From Candidatus Polarisedimenticolia bacterium (GTDB lineage: Bacteria > Acidobacteriota > Polarisedimenticolia > Gp22-AA2), in NCBI GenBank assembly GCA_036001465.1, contig DASYUH010000007.1:1-64000 (forward strand): 64,000 nt of DNA. Direction: 5' to 3'. The translations under genes were made by a program, and so were the position numbers. Positions 1 through 10,063 of the stretch are shown here, piece by piece. The notes beneath the pieces are model-generated. The model was given only the letters and a program-made list of their open reading frames with translations, did no database searches and was not told where the DNA came from. Each line of letters starts with the position of its first letter. The first letter of the stretch is position 1.

Positions 1-346
1 GGCTCTGCTGCGTCTGTGACTGCGGCGGGGCCTGGGGGCCGCCGAAGAAGCGCTCCATCATGTCGTTGCCGAAGAAGTCCCGGAGGTCGCGCATCCGGCT
101 GGCCTTCACGATCTTCTTCGTGTTGATGTTGACGACACCGCTGGTCTGCATCCGCGCGATGTCGCGGAACGTGTCCAGCGTGACCGGCCCCTGGGGCCGG
201 GGGGCCGTCGCCTGCGCGGCAGCGTCCGTCCCGCGCGCGAGCGCCGCCGCGGGCTGCCGGATCTGGGTCGTGACCACCGCCCCCAGCAGCATGGCCGCCA
301 TCGCCACCGTGAAGAACGATGCAAAGGTGCGGGTCCGCGTATTCAT
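1..346 (-). CDS. HtrA/DegQ-like periplasmic serine protease, N-terminus only (runs off the window)
   Basis: The visible part begins with a hydrophobic signal-anchor (about residues 8-28), then an Ala/Pro linker, then a segment with VVNINTKK and a phenylalanine-rich DFFG..MMERFFGG stretch followed by Gln/Pro residues. This order matches the N-terminus of Do/HtrA proteases ahead of the trypsin-like domain. The catalytic His, Asp and Ser and any PDZ domains would lie beyond position 1 and cannot be seen. The ATG at 346 is preceded by a strong ribosome site (GGAGGT, 356-361). It lies directly downstream of the chaperone operon on the same strand, which fits a role in envelope protein quality control. 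Identity is inferred from this short region only. Confidence 0.65.
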   Translation of the reverse strand, partial: MNTRTRTFASFFTVAMAAMLLGAVVTTQIRQPAAALARGTDAAAQATAPRPQGPVTLDTFRDIARMQTSGVVNINTKKIVKASRMRDLRDFFGNDMMERFFGGPQAPPQSQTQQS

Positions 347-582
347 CGAACTGCTACCTCCAGGGCTAGCTCGCCATCGCGAGGCAGGCCGAACGTGCTC
401 TTTAAAGGATGCAAGGAGCGTACCGATGGCGCTCCCGCAGGGGGGCTCTCGAGGCCGTCGACCGGCGTGGGATTCCTCGGAAAACACCATCCCTGCCAGA
501 TACTTACGCGCCTGCCCGGTAAAAAGTTGTCGCCGCAGCGTCCTCTGCCGATGCTCGTGTGTACGGGCACCGGGACAGCTTG
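347..582. other. Intergenic leader between groEL and the htrA-like gene
   Basis: This stretch holds the ribosome site of the htrA-like gene at its left end and the groEL terminator just beyond its right end. I found no convincing -35/-10 pair and no open reading frame with coding character. Confidence 0.5.
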
Positions 583-614
583 CCCCACGGCGGACACCCC
601 AGCCCGCCGTGGGG
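583..614 (-). terminator. Perfect 11-bp hairpin after groEL
   Basis: CCCCACGGCGG (583-593) and its exact inverse CCGCCGTGGGG (604-614) flank a 10-base loop, 26 bases after the groEL stop. No T-run follows on the minus strand, so it is either a GC-rich terminator without a U-tract or an mRNA 3'-end stabiliser. Confidence 0.6.
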
Positions 615-639
615 CGTAAACGGTTTCGAAATCACGCGA

Positions 640-2322
<1,683 letters not shown>

Positions 2323-2330
2323 TTAACTTT

Positions 2331-2386
2331 GGGAATTCTCGGCTCCGGTCGTTGGCCTGGCCGAGAATTCCTTAGCCGAGAATTCC
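2331..2386 (-). repeat. Triplicated 12-mer forming a hairpin between groES and groEL
   Basis: The 12-mer GCCGAGAATTCC (plus strand) occurs at 2360-2371 and 2375-2386, and its inverse GGAATTCTCGGC at 2332-2343. The 2375-2386 copy encodes the last four residues of GroES. On the mRNA the second and third copies can form a 12-bp stem with a 16-base loop. Beyond the stem lies the palindrome AAAGTTAACTTT and a run of six T. This looks like an attenuator or processing site, or a remnant of a short duplication. Confidence 0.7.
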
Positions 2387-2827
2387 TAGTACTTCGTCCT
2401 CTTTGAGGATCAGGTACTCGGTGCCCTCGATCTTCACCTCGGTGCCGGCCCACTTGCCGACCAGCACCCTGTCGCCCGCCTTCAGGCTGAGCGGCACGCG
2501 CGTCCCGTCCTCGAGCACGCGGCCGGAGCCGACCGCGACCACCTCCGCTTCCTGTGGCTTCTCCTTGGCGGTGTCGGGGATGATGATCCCGCCGCGGACC
2601 TGCTCCGCCTCCTCGACGCGGCGCACGAGGATGCGGTCGCGCAGCGGACGCACGTTCGCGGTGCCGGAAGCCGGCGGCGTCGACGGAGCGCGGGCCGGCG
2701 CCGTCGCGCGCGCAGCCTCGACGGCCTTCTCCCGTGGTGTCGCCGGCGGCTCCGAGCGGCCGGAGCGGGCGGCGCCGCCACCCGCTCGCGGCCTTGCTTT
2801 GTCCTTCGCGCCTTCCTTGCGCTTCAC
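2372..2827 (-). CDS. groES: Co-chaperonin GroES with an N-terminal extension or a wrongly extended start
   Basis: Lid of the GroEL chamber. The conserved body starts at [12 protein letters not shown] and contains the mobile-loop region ([17 protein letters not shown]) and the ...[15 protein letters not shown] ending. As drawn, the gene starts with a GTG whose last bases overlap the hsp20 stop (GTGA) and encodes 151 residues, about 57 more than the usual ~95. The extra part is basic and Ala/Pro-rich. An internal GTG at 2653 would give a canonical 93-residue protein but has no visible ribosome site. Translational coupling to hsp20 favours the long form; conservation favours the short one. Confidence 0.9.
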   Translation of the reverse strand: MKRKEGAKDKARPRAGGGAARSGRSEPPATPREKAVEAARATAPARAPSTPPASGTANVRPLRDRILVRRVEEAEQVRGGIIIPDTAKEKPQEAEVVAVGSGRVLEDGTRVPLSLKAGDRVLVGKWAGTEVKIEGTEYLILKEDEVLGILG

Positions 2828-3279
2828 TTGCTGGCGTTGATGGCGATCTGCTTGGGCTTCGCCTCTTCCCTCGTGGGGAGGGTTACCTGCAGCACGCCGT
2901 CCTTGAAGTCCGCCTTGATCCGCTCGGTGTCGACCGCGTTCGGGAGCGTGAACGAACGGGTGAACGTTCCGTACGAGCGCTCCACGCGGTGGAAGTTCTC
3001 GCGCTTGACCTCGTTCTCGAACTTGCGCTCGCCGCGCACGGTCAGCACGTTGTTCTCGACCCGGATGTCGACGTCCTTCGGATCCAGGCCCGCCAGCTCC
3101 GCCTTCAGCACGATGTTGCCGTCGCGCTCGTAGATGTCGACCGCGGGCGCCCAGGAGCCGCCCAGGGCCCAGTCGTCTTCCGTACCGGTGCGCGAGCGGT
3201 ACGACTCGTCGAACAGCCTGTTCATCCGCTCCTGCAGCGAGAACAGGTCACGGAACGGTTCCCAACGAACCATTGCCAT
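2824..3279 (-). CDS. Small heat shock protein, Hsp20/alpha-crystallin family
   Basis: ATP-independent holdase that keeps unfolding proteins soluble. It has 151 residues: an N-terminal arm ([20 protein letters not shown]), then an alpha-crystallin domain with the [21 protein letters not shown] and GERKFE segments and the GVLQVTLPT strand. It lies 28 bases after dnaK and overlaps the next start by four bases, so it is part of the chaperone operon. Confidence 0.95.
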   Translation of the reverse strand: MAMVRWEPFRDLFSLQERMNRLFDESYRSRTGTEDDWALGGSWAPAVDIYERDGNIVLKAELAGLDPKDVDIRVENNVLTVRGERKFENEVKRENFHRVERSYGTFTRSFTLPNAVDTERIKADFKDGVLQVTLPTREEAKPKQIAINASK

Positions 3280-3307
3280 TGCTCTACCCTCCTCTTGATC
3301 TTTTGTT

Positions 3308-5227
3308 TCAGTGCTTTACGGTGTACTCCGCGTCCACCACGTCGTCCGGCGATCCACCGCCCGGGGCCGCCTGCGGCCCACCGGGCGCGGGGCCTCCCGG
3401 CCCGGCCTCGCCGCCGGGGGTCCCCGTCTTCTTGTAGAGCGTCTCGGCCAGCTTGTGGCTGAGCTGGGTCAGCCGCTCCAGCGCCTGCTTGATGGCGCCG
3501 GCATCGTCGCCCTCGGCCGCCTTGCGGGCCGCGGCTACGGCCTCCTCGATCGACTTCGCATCACTCTCGGGCAGCTTATCGCGGTTCTCCTTGAGCAGCT
3601 TCTCGACGCTATAGGCGAGGCTGTCGGCCTGGTTGCGGAGGTCCACGACCTCGCGCCGCTTCTTGTCGTCCTCGGCGTGCGACTGCGCCTCCCGCACCAT
3701 CCGCTCGACCTCCTCCTTGCCCAACCCCGACGAGGACGTGATCGTGATGTTCTGCGTCTTGCCGGTCGCCGTGTCCTTGGCCGAGACGTTCAGGATGCCG
3801 TTGGCGTCGATGTCGAAGGCGACTTCGATCTGCGGGACACCGCGCGGAGCCGGCGGCAGGCCGATCAGGTGGAACCGGCCGAGCGTCCGGTTGTCCCGGG
3901 CGAGCTCGCGCTCGCCCTGCACGACGTGCACTTCGACGCTCGTCTGATTGTCACCCGCCGTCGAGAAGATCTCGCTCTTGCGAGTGGGGATGGTCGTGTT
4001 CCGCTCGATCAACCGTGTCATGACGCCGCCCAGAGTCTCGATGCCGAGCGACAGCGGCGTGACATCGAGGAGGAGGAGGTCCTTGACCTCGCCGCCCAGA
4101 ACTCCGGCCTGCACCGCGGCGCCGATCGCCACCACCTCGTCGGGATTGACGCCGCGGTGCGGCTCCTTCCCAAAGTATTGCCGCACGAGCTCCTGGATTT
4201 TCGGGATGCGGGTGGAGCCGCCGACGAGGACGACCTCGTCGATGTCGGACGGCTTCAGCCCGGCGTCCTTCAGGGCCTGCGCCACGGGCGGCAGGGACCG
4301 CTCGAACAGATCGCCGGCGAGGCGCTCGAACTGGGCCCGTGACAGCTTCATCTGCAGGTGCTTCGGGCCGCTCGCGTCCGCCGTGATGAACGGCAGGTTG
4401 ATCTCCGTCTCGGTCACCGTCGACAACTCGCATTTCGCCTTTTCGGCTGTCTCCTTCAGGCGCTGCAGTGCCATCCGGTCCTTCGAGAGATCGATCCCCT
4501 GGTCCTTCTTGAACTCGGCGTTGATCCAGTCGACGATGCGCTGATCGATGTTGTCACCTCCGAGGTGCGTGTCGCCGTTCGTCGACTTGACTTCGACGAT
4601 CCCTTCCCCGACCTCCAGGATCGAGATATCGAACGTGCCACCGCCAAAGTCGTAGACCGCGATGACCTCGTCCTTCTTCTTGTCCAGGCCGTACGCCAGC
4701 GCCGCCGCCGTCGGCTCGTTGACGATGCGCTCGACCTCGAACCCGGCGATGCGACCGGCGTCCTTGGTAGCCTGCCGCTGGGCGTCGTTGAAGTAGGCCG
4801 GCACGGTGATCACGGCGCGGGTCACTTTCTCGCCCAGGTAGTCCTCGGCCGATTGCTTCATTTTCTGGAGGATGTACGAGGAGATCTGCTCCGGGCTGTG
4901 GTCCTTGCCCCGGATGCGCACGCGGACCGCGTTCGCGGGTCCGGCCACGACGCGGTACGGGACCATCTTCATCTCTTCCGTGACTTCCTCCATCCTCCGT
5001 CCCATGAAGCGCTTGATGGAGAAGATCGTGTTCTCAGGGTTGGTGATCGCCTGCCTTTTGGCGACCTGACCGACGAGAAGCTCGCTCTTTTCGGTGAATG
5101 CCACCACCGAAGGGGTGGTCCGTGATCCTTCGGCGTTGGGAATGACGACCGGTTTGCCGCCTTCCATGATGGCGACCACAGAGTTGGTCGTCCCGAGATC
5201 GATGCCGATTATTTTGCTCATACTCAA
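3308..5227 (-). CDS. dnaK: Molecular chaperone DnaK (Hsp70)
   Basis: Cytosolic ATP-driven chaperone, 639 residues. Nucleotide-binding motifs are visible: [10 protein letters not shown] near the N-terminus and [10 protein letters not shown] near residue 195. The interdomain linker [13 protein letters not shown] and a Gly/Pro-rich tail ending [12 protein letters not shown] are also present. It is the first gene of the operon behind the strong promoter at 5265-5294. Its usual partners grpE and dnaJ are not adjacent, so dnaK is here linked with hsp20 and groESL instead. Confidence 0.98.
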   Translation of the reverse strand: MSMSKIIGIDLGTTNSVVAIMEGGKPVVIPNAEGSRTTPSVVAFTEKSELLVGQVAKRQAITNPENTIFSIKRFMGRRMEEVTEEMKMVPYRVVAGPANAVRVRIRGKDHSPEQISSYILQKMKQSAEDYLGEKVTRAVITVPAYFNDAQRQATKDAGRIAGFEVERIVNEPTAAALAYGLDKKKDEVIAVYDFGGGTFDISILEVGEGIVEVKSTNGDTHLGGDNIDQRIVDWINAEFKKDQGIDLSKDRMALQRLKETAEKAKCELSTVTETEINLPFITADASGPKHLQMKLSRAQFERLAGDLFERSLPPVAQALKDAGLKPSDIDEVVLVGGSTRIPKIQELVRQYFGKEPHRGVNPDEVVAIGAAVQAGVLGGEVKDLLLLDVTPLSLGIETLGGVMTRLIERNTTIPTRKSEIFSTAGDNQTSVEVHVVQGERELARDNRTLGRFHLIGLPPAPRGVPQIEVAFDIDANGILNVSAKDTATGKTQNITITSSSGLGKEEVERMVREAQSHAEDDKKRREVVDLRNQADSLAYSVEKLLKENRDKLPESDAKSIEEAVAAARKAAEGDDAGAIKQALERLTQLSHKLAETLYKKTGTPGGEAGPGGPAPGGPQAAPGGGSPDDVVDAEYTVKH

Positions 5228-5264
5228 CCTCCCTGTCGTGCTGATTTGATGTTAGTCATGCCGG

Positions 5265-5294
5265 AGTATAAATGTTGAGTCTATCATTGTCAAG
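5265..5294 (-). promoter_or_regulatory. dnaK promoter overlapped by a HAIR-like operator
   Basis: On the minus strand -35 TTGACA (5288-5293) and -10 TATACT (5265-5270) are separated by exactly 17 bases, in a locally AT-rich 120-base gap. The segment 5274-5294 reads CTTGACA-N7-ACTCAAC, which matches 11 of 14 bases of the HspR-associated inverted repeat CTTGAGT-N7-ACTCAAG with the correct spacing. It covers the -35 box and most of the spacer. No CIRCE element (TTAGCACTC-N9-GAGTGCTAA) is present. The promoter is clear; the operator is an inference from known HspR sites. Confidence 0.8.
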
Positions 5295-5350
5295 TTTGTG
5301 TAATAAGAAACTGCATGTGCAAATACTTTATATATCAATAGCTTGAACAA

Positions 5351-6589
5351 CTATTCCTTGGGAGCCTCCGGAGAAGTGAGGATCTCGATCGTGGCTCCGT
5401 CGGCCCCTGCAGCGGGACATGCGATCCGATAACCCCCCGGGAGCACCTGGTACTCGAAGGACCTCCCCAGGGGATCCACGATGGCGGAGGGGCGGAGGAG
5501 GTGAGCGGTCACCAGGTACTTCAGGTTTTCCGGGTAGCCGCGGTTGAGCAGATAGTAGACCTGGATGGCGAAGTCGATTCGCTGCATCCGGCTCCGGGCG
5601 ATCGCATCGCTTATTGATTGCACCTCCTGCATGCCAATCAAGGGTGCGAGATACGGAGCCGCGGCCCGGCTCGAAAGCAGGCCGGTCGCGATCGTCTGGA
5701 CCCGCCGGGCCAGAAGGCCGGCCGCCCCCAGGATGAGGACGAGATACCCGATGGCCAGGAGCGCCCGCGGCAGAACCCGCGGCGCGCGCCCCTCGGGCGC
5801 GATCGTGGGCGCAGCGGCGGCCTTCGGTCGGGCTGCCTTCACCTCCTCCAGGAGGTCCCGGCTGACCAGATCGTAGAGATTCCGGCAGGTGTCGAACTCG
5901 CTCAGCGCGCAGCGATCGATGATCTCCTGCACCGTGCGCCGGCCGTCCACCAGGCCGTACACCTTGCCCTCCTGATCGTTCAGCGTCACGCCCCGGGCCG
6001 CCTCATCCTCCTTCCCGGATGTCCCTCCCTTCGCTCCCGCCGCGATTTCGACGTTGGCCCGCTGGAAGACCGCGGAAAAGGACCCGATGCCCTTTTCGAT
6101 CATCGGCCATTCGTCGAGGATGCGGGCCCCCTCCATCAGGATGCTCTCGGCCGACATCGGGGTGACGTATTCCTTGTCGTAGTCGACCCGCTCTTCCTGG
6201 GAGAAGTCGTATTCCCCGTCCCGCCAGCGGAACAGCCGGTAGACCATCTGGCTGATTTGAATATGCAGGGCGTCACGGAGACCCTCCGGATCGATGTAGT
6301 TCTGCTCCACCAGGATACTGCCCATGCGTTTGAGCGTGCTCTTCTGGACCTTCAGCGCCGACTGGAGCTGCGCCTCCGTGATGCGCCCCGACTTGACCAG
6401 CACCGTGCCGAGGCGGTCCTCCAGCCTGCGGTGCAGCGCGTCGGCCGATACGACGCTGCCGTCCACGAACGACACCGTCACGACCTCCTTGTCGTTCTTG
6501 AGTGTCAGGACGCCGGTCTTCTTCTGGATGCCGATGAGCTGGAAGATGTCGGCCAGGCTGAAGTCCTTGAGTGTGCCCTTAAGCGCCAT
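5351..6589 (-). CDS. DUF4388 (PATAN-type) protein with a membrane segment and GspG-like C-terminus
   Basis: 412 residues. Residues 1-60 form a DUF4388 domain (MALKGTLKDFSLADIFQLIG...), a module found in signalling and gliding proteins. A helical region (about 65-120) resembles the bacterial 'increased rigidity in cells' part of type II secretion ATPases (LVKSGRITEAQLQSAL). After a second DUF4388-like portion comes one membrane helix near residue 275-300. The last ~75 residues contain a YPENLKYLV...DPLGRSFEYQV pattern like the soluble domain of GspG pseudopilins. It is followed in the operon direction only by dnaK, which has its own promoter. The function is unknown; surface or signalling roles are plausible. 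Confidence 0.7.
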   Translation of the reverse strand: MALKGTLKDFSLADIFQLIGIQKKTGVLTLKNDKEVVTVSFVDGSVVSADALHRRLEDRLGTVLVKSGRITEAQLQSALKVQKSTLKRMGSILVEQNYIDPEGLRDALHIQISQMVYRLFRWRDGEYDFSQEERVDYDKEYVTPMSAESILMEGARILDEWPMIEKGIGSFSAVFQRANVEIAAGAKGGTSGKEDEAARGVTLNDQEGKVYGLVDGRRTVQEIIDRCALSEFDTCRNLYDLVSRDLLEEVKAARPKAAAAPTIAPEGRAPRVLPRALLAIGYLVLILGAAGLLARRVQTIATGLLSSRAAAPYLAPLIGMQEVQSISDAIARSRMQRIDFAIQVYYLLNRGYPENLKYLVTAHLLRPSAIVDPLGRSFEYQVLPGGYRIACPAAGADGATIEILTSPEAPKE

Positions 6590-6595
6590 GGCGGA

Positions 6596-8599
6596 TCACT
6601 CCGGCACCGATTCGTGGGACGACAGGTTGCCCAGAAGCCACGCGAGAGCCGCCGCCATGCCCGGCACCGCCAGCGACAGGATTCCCGGGGCGCCGATCTC
6701 ACCGGAAGGAACCAGGAGCTGGCCATGCAGCAGCAGGCTCAGCCAGGCCGCGCACCAGACGATCAGGAGGAGGGCGCCGAACAGGGTGCGTCCCCCCACC
6801 ACGTGGCCGCCTCCGGGCACGGCGAGACTGAGCAGGCGCTCTCCGATCCAGACCCGCCGGCGGTGGCGCACGACCTGATCCATCTTCTGGGTCTTGATGT
6901 TCGGCGCCAGACCGTCGCGGAGGATGAAGAGGTGCATGCACTGGGAGCAGTGATCGGGGTGCTTGGTGGGGACCTGGCAGCGCCGGCAGAAGGCGCGGCC
7001 GCAGCGCCGGCAGCGCCGGGTCGTGGCCGCGCGCGGAGCGATGAGAAGCCCGGGCAGGAGCAGCGTCAGGGCCAGGCCGGTCCCGCCGGCGAGCGTTCCA
7101 GGCGCCCGCAGCGCCCGCGCCCATGCGGCGCGCAGGCCCTCGTCCAGGCGAAGCACGAACACCCTCTTCCAGATCTCGGAGGATGCGTAACGGACGTCCA
7201 TGGGCGTCCTGCGGGCGCGGCCCTCGTTGCCCTGGGCCAGGAGTGTGGTGACCAGCGCCTCGTCGACCCGGCGGGCCGCCTTCAGCTCCTGTTCCGCCGA
7301 CTCCAGGTGGAACGCCTCGAGATGCGCCAGGTGGCTGTTGTAGTGCGCGATGGCGAGCGAGGGATCGGCCTCGCCCGCCTTCCGATAGAAACCCTGCGCA
7401 ATGGCGAACTCCTGCCGCAGGGTGTGAAGGTTCGCCAGGTTCACCATGGCACGGGCGTGCCGCGGGTCGATCTCGAGCGCGCGGCGGTACATGGCCATCG
7501 CCTCGTCAAAGCGCCCGGCCATGCGGTGCATCGATCCGAGGAGGAACGGGAACATCGCGTCATCCGGGTGGGACGACGCGAGCTTTCGCAGGGCCTGCTC
7601 GTCCTGCAGGTCGTAGCCGCCCCGGGTCGAATGGAGGAGGGCCCGGGCTCCCGGATCGACGGAGGTCCCGGCCGCCCATTCCATCAGGCAGCCCGCCGGA
7701 CCCGCAGCGAGGAGGAGGATCAGGGCGACGCGGGTGACCATCCTCTCGGTCCTGCGCAGGTACGGGAACATCAGGGCCGACCAGGCCGCCAGCAGCCAGA
7801 CGACCGGCCCGAACACCAGAACGGGCAGGGCCAGGATTCCCCAGCCGACCAGGTGGGCCGATTCCTCCGTCAGGATTCCCGGGAACCGCTCCCGCAGGTC
7901 GTGAAAGAACGACGGCGCGGCCTTCAGACAGATCAGGAGGAGCGCCGCCGACGTTCCGAAGCAGAGGGCGAGGTACAGGATGAGGAACCCGTTCCCGCCC
8001 CGCTGATACATCGAGCCGACGTCCCCGATGGCGACCGCGAGAGCCGAACCGGTCTGGCGCACGGCGCCGCGCAGGTCGCGATCGCCCCGGAGGAGGGCCA
8101 GCGCCAGTCCCGAATGCGCCGCCGTCAGGGACGGATCGAAGCTCCCGGCGAGACGGAAGCCCTCCTCGGCTTTGCGATATTGACCCTCGTCGAGATCCTT
8201 CCGCGCGTCCGCGAGGAACGCGCCGGCGATCTCGGGAGCGGCGCGCAGGCCTTCGCGCTGCATGAACTCGAGGGCCGCTTCGATCTGGCGCGCCGCCTCC
8301 GCCGTCTCTCCATGCCGCACCAGCGCCCGCTGCTTGAACCACAGGTCGGCGATCACCTCGCGCGCGTTGACGCCGTCCTGGGGAGACCCGCCGGCGCCGA
8401 GCGGCACGGCGGCCGGCCCGCTCTCGACGGGCGGCGCCACGGTTCCCGGATCCTGGATCAGGGGCCGGTTCGGATCGATGACGATGACTTCAGGTTCCTG
8501 GGCTCGAGGCGCGACGACCAGCCCGGCCGCCAGCAGCCCCGACGCCAGGGCCAGCCAACGGCCTGCTCGCCGCGTCATGCAGCGTGGACGCCCGGCCAT
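6596..8599 (-). CDS. TPR-repeat membrane protein with a cysteine-rich zinc-ribbon-like segment
   Basis: 667 residues. A signal sequence (about residues 10-30) precedes a Pro-rich linker and helical TPR-like repeats (YRKAEEGFRLAGSFDP). Several membrane helices follow, then further TPRs (AMAMYRRALEIDPRHARAMV) and more membrane helices at the C-terminus. A cluster CRRCGRAFCRRC...HPDHCSQCMHLF between membrane segments looks like a treble-clef or zinc-ribbon. An alternative ATG at 8578 gives a cleaner signal peptide. It sits six bases from the DUF4388 gene, so the two are probably cotranscribed. Its role is unknown; protein assembly at the membrane is a guess. Confidence 0.7.
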   Translation of the reverse strand: MAGRPRCMTRRAGRWLALASGLLAAGLVVAPRAQEPEVIVIDPNRPLIQDPGTVAPPVESGPAAVPLGAGGSPQDGVNAREVIADLWFKQRALVRHGETAEAARQIEAALEFMQREGLRAAPEIAGAFLADARKDLDEGQYRKAEEGFRLAGSFDPSLTAAHSGLALALLRGDRDLRGAVRQTGSALAVAIGDVGSMYQRGGNGFLILYLALCFGTSAALLLICLKAAPSFFHDLRERFPGILTEESAHLVGWGILALPVLVFGPVVWLLAAWSALMFPYLRRTERMVTRVALILLLAAGPAGCLMEWAAGTSVDPGARALLHSTRGGYDLQDEQALRKLASSHPDDAMFPFLLGSMHRMAGRFDEAMAMYRRALEIDPRHARAMVNLANLHTLRQEFAIAQGFYRKAGEADPSLAIAHYNSHLAHLEAFHLESAEQELKAARRVDEALVTTLLAQGNEGRARRTPMDVRYASSEIWKRVFVLRLDEGLRAAWARALRAPGTLAGGTGLALTLLLPGLLIAPRAATTRRCRRCGRAFCRRCQVPTKHPDHCSQCMHLFILRDGLAPNIKTQKMDQVVRHRRRVWIGERLLSLAVPGGGHVVGGRTLFGALLLIVWCAAWLSLLLHGQLLVPSGEIGAPGILSLAVPGMAAALAWLLGNLSSHESVPE

Positions 8600-8621
8600 G
8601 CGGGAGGCGCCTTCGGTCGGC

Positions 8622-9080
8622 TCACGAGCTCTTCGACGTCTTCTTTTTCTGGAGGTTCACCACCGCCATCTTCAGGTCGTAGAGCAGAGAATCGAGCAGA
8701 CGCGTTTCGTCGGCCGTGAGGTTGCCTCGCGTCTTGAGCTGCAGGGCCGACAGGAGCTCGATGACCTGTCGCGCGCCGTCGAGGTCCACTTCCACCTGGC
8801 CGGTGAACGGACTGGGCATCTCGCCGAGATTGGCGGCGGCGGTGGCGGCAAGATTTCGGACCAGGTTCACGAACTGCGCCGAGGCCGCCTGGTCCTCCCG
8901 GGACGGCGGCGCCCCGGAAGCCCGGGGAATCTCGCCGGTGGCGACGCGGCCGCCGGGAGCGACCTCCTTCATGGGCTCGTCGACGGGGGCGTCCGGGGTG
9001 CGCCTTTGACCGTCGGACGTGAAGGTACGGCGGTCGATGACCCGGACCTCCTCCCGCTTCTTCTCGTCCTTCCTTTCCAT
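8622..9080 (-). CDS. DUF1844 domain protein
   Basis: 152 residues from the ATG at 9080, chosen because AGGAGA lies about 12 bases upstream. The first ~60 residues are charged and disordered. The rest matches DUF1844: FVNLVRNLAATAAANLGEM, then IELLSALQLKTRGNLTADE and a terminal LLYDLKMAVVNLQKKK helix. The family is common in Acidobacteriota and Deltaproteobacteria and has no assigned function. It heads the DUF1844-TPR-DUF4388 cluster and is divergent from mazG. Confidence 0.8.
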   Translation of the reverse strand: MERKDEKKREEVRVIDRRTFTSDGQRRTPDAPVDEPMKEVAPGGRVATGEIPRASGAPPSREDQAASAQFVNLVRNLAATAAANLGEMPSPFTGQVEVDLDGARQVIELLSALQLKTRGNLTADETRLLDSLLYDLKMAVVNLQKKKTSKSS

Positions 9081-9152
9081 CGTCGTGGAACCGTCTCCTC
9101 TCGCCGGCGCGGCGCGCGATGGTAGCACCCCGGTGCGGCGGAACACAAGCCG

Positions 9153-9181
9153 TTGCCCCGCGGAATGGGCTGGGCTAAGAT
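9153..9181 (+). promoter_or_regulatory. Probable mazG promoter
   Basis: TTGCCC (9153-9158) and TAAGAT (9176-9181) with a 17-base spacer, ending 24 bases before the mazG start. Confidence 0.55.
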
Positions 9182-9205
9182 GCGCCGCGATTCGGGAGCG
9201 GCGGC

Positions 9206-10063
9206 GTGTCGGAGATGGATCGGCTCAAGCAGATCATGGATCGCCTGCGCGGTCCGGGCGGCTGTCCGTGGGACAGGGAGCAGACGCTCGAGAGCCTCGC
9301 CACGTTCCTTCTCGAGGAGACTCATGAGGTGCTGGACGCCATGAGTTCCGGGACGCCAGCCGCGCACCGCGAGGAGCTCGGCGACCTTCTCTTCCAGATC
9401 GTGTTTCAGGCGCGCGTGGCGGAGGAGCAGGGCGCCTTCGACCTCGACGACGTCATGCGGGACATCGGCGACAAGATCATCAGACGCCATCCGCACGTCT
9501 TCGGTGAAGGAAGCCTCGACACGTCCGAACAGGTGCTGAAACAATGGGAGCAGATCAAGGTGGAGGAGCGCCGCTCCAGGGGGGACTCCTCGATGTTCTC
9601 CGGCGTCCCCAGGCAGCTGCCGGCGCTCCTCAAGGCGCTGCGCATCTCGTCCAAGGCCGCGCGCGTCGGCTTCGACTGGCCCGATCGGGACAGCCTCCTC
9701 GAGAAGCTCGAGGAGGAGAGGGGCGAACTGCTCCGCGCCATGCGCCACGGGGCGAAGGCGGCCGTGCAGGAGGAGATCGGCGATCTCCTGTTCACCCTCG
9801 TCAACCTGGCCCGCCAGGCCGGCATCGATCCGGAAAGGGCCCTGCAGGAGTGCAATCGCAAGTTCCTGCGCCGCTTCCGCCACATCGAGGACGGGCTGAA
9901 GAAGAAGGGGCTCGCCCCCGCGCCGGAGCACCGCCAGCTGATGGAGGAGCTGTGGAACGAGTCCAAGCAGGGAGTCAGAAGAACTTCGCCTGGCCGAAGG
10001 TCCCCATCCGCCGGAACTTCTGGTAGCGCGTCTCGACGAGCTCGGAAGACGGCACGATCCTGA
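9206..10063 (+). CDS. mazG: Nucleoside triphosphate pyrophosphohydrolase MazG
   Basis: Cleaves non-canonical or excess NTPs to NMP and pyrophosphate. The 285-residue protein has two MazG domains. The first shows [10 protein letters not shown], then [12 protein letters not shown] and [14 protein letters not shown] (Mg-binding Glu/Asp residues). The second shows [21 protein letters not shown] and [15 protein letters not shown]. The GTG start has GGGAG upstream; an ATG at 9215 is possible. The basic C-terminal ~25 residues run past the usual family end and overlap the convergent accA gene by 89 bases. Confidence 0.95.
   Translation: MSEMDRLKQIMDRLRGPGGCPWDREQTLESLATFLLEETHEVLDAMSSGTPAAHREELGDLLFQIVFQARVAEEQGAFDLDDVMRDIGDKIIRRHPHVFGEGSLDTSEQVLKQWEQIKVEERRSRGDSSMFSGVPRQLPALLKALRISSKAARVGFDWPDRDSLLEKLEEERGELLRAMRHGAKAAVQEEIGDLLFTLVNLARQAGIDPERALQECNRKFLRRFRHIEDGLKKKGLAPAPEHRQLMEELWNESKQGVRRTSPGRRSPSAGTSGSASRRARKTARS

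Noticed and set aside
5228-5350. A CIRCE element for HrcA control of dnaK
   Set aside because: No TTAGCACTC-N9-GAGTGCTAA-like repeat is present; the HAIR-like repeat is the only inverted repeat found.
5618-8719. A 1033-codon open frame on the plus strand
   Set aside because: It lies antisense to the DUF4388 and TPR genes, has Arg/Gln/Gly/His-biased composition and no known domain. It is a GC-rich shadow frame.
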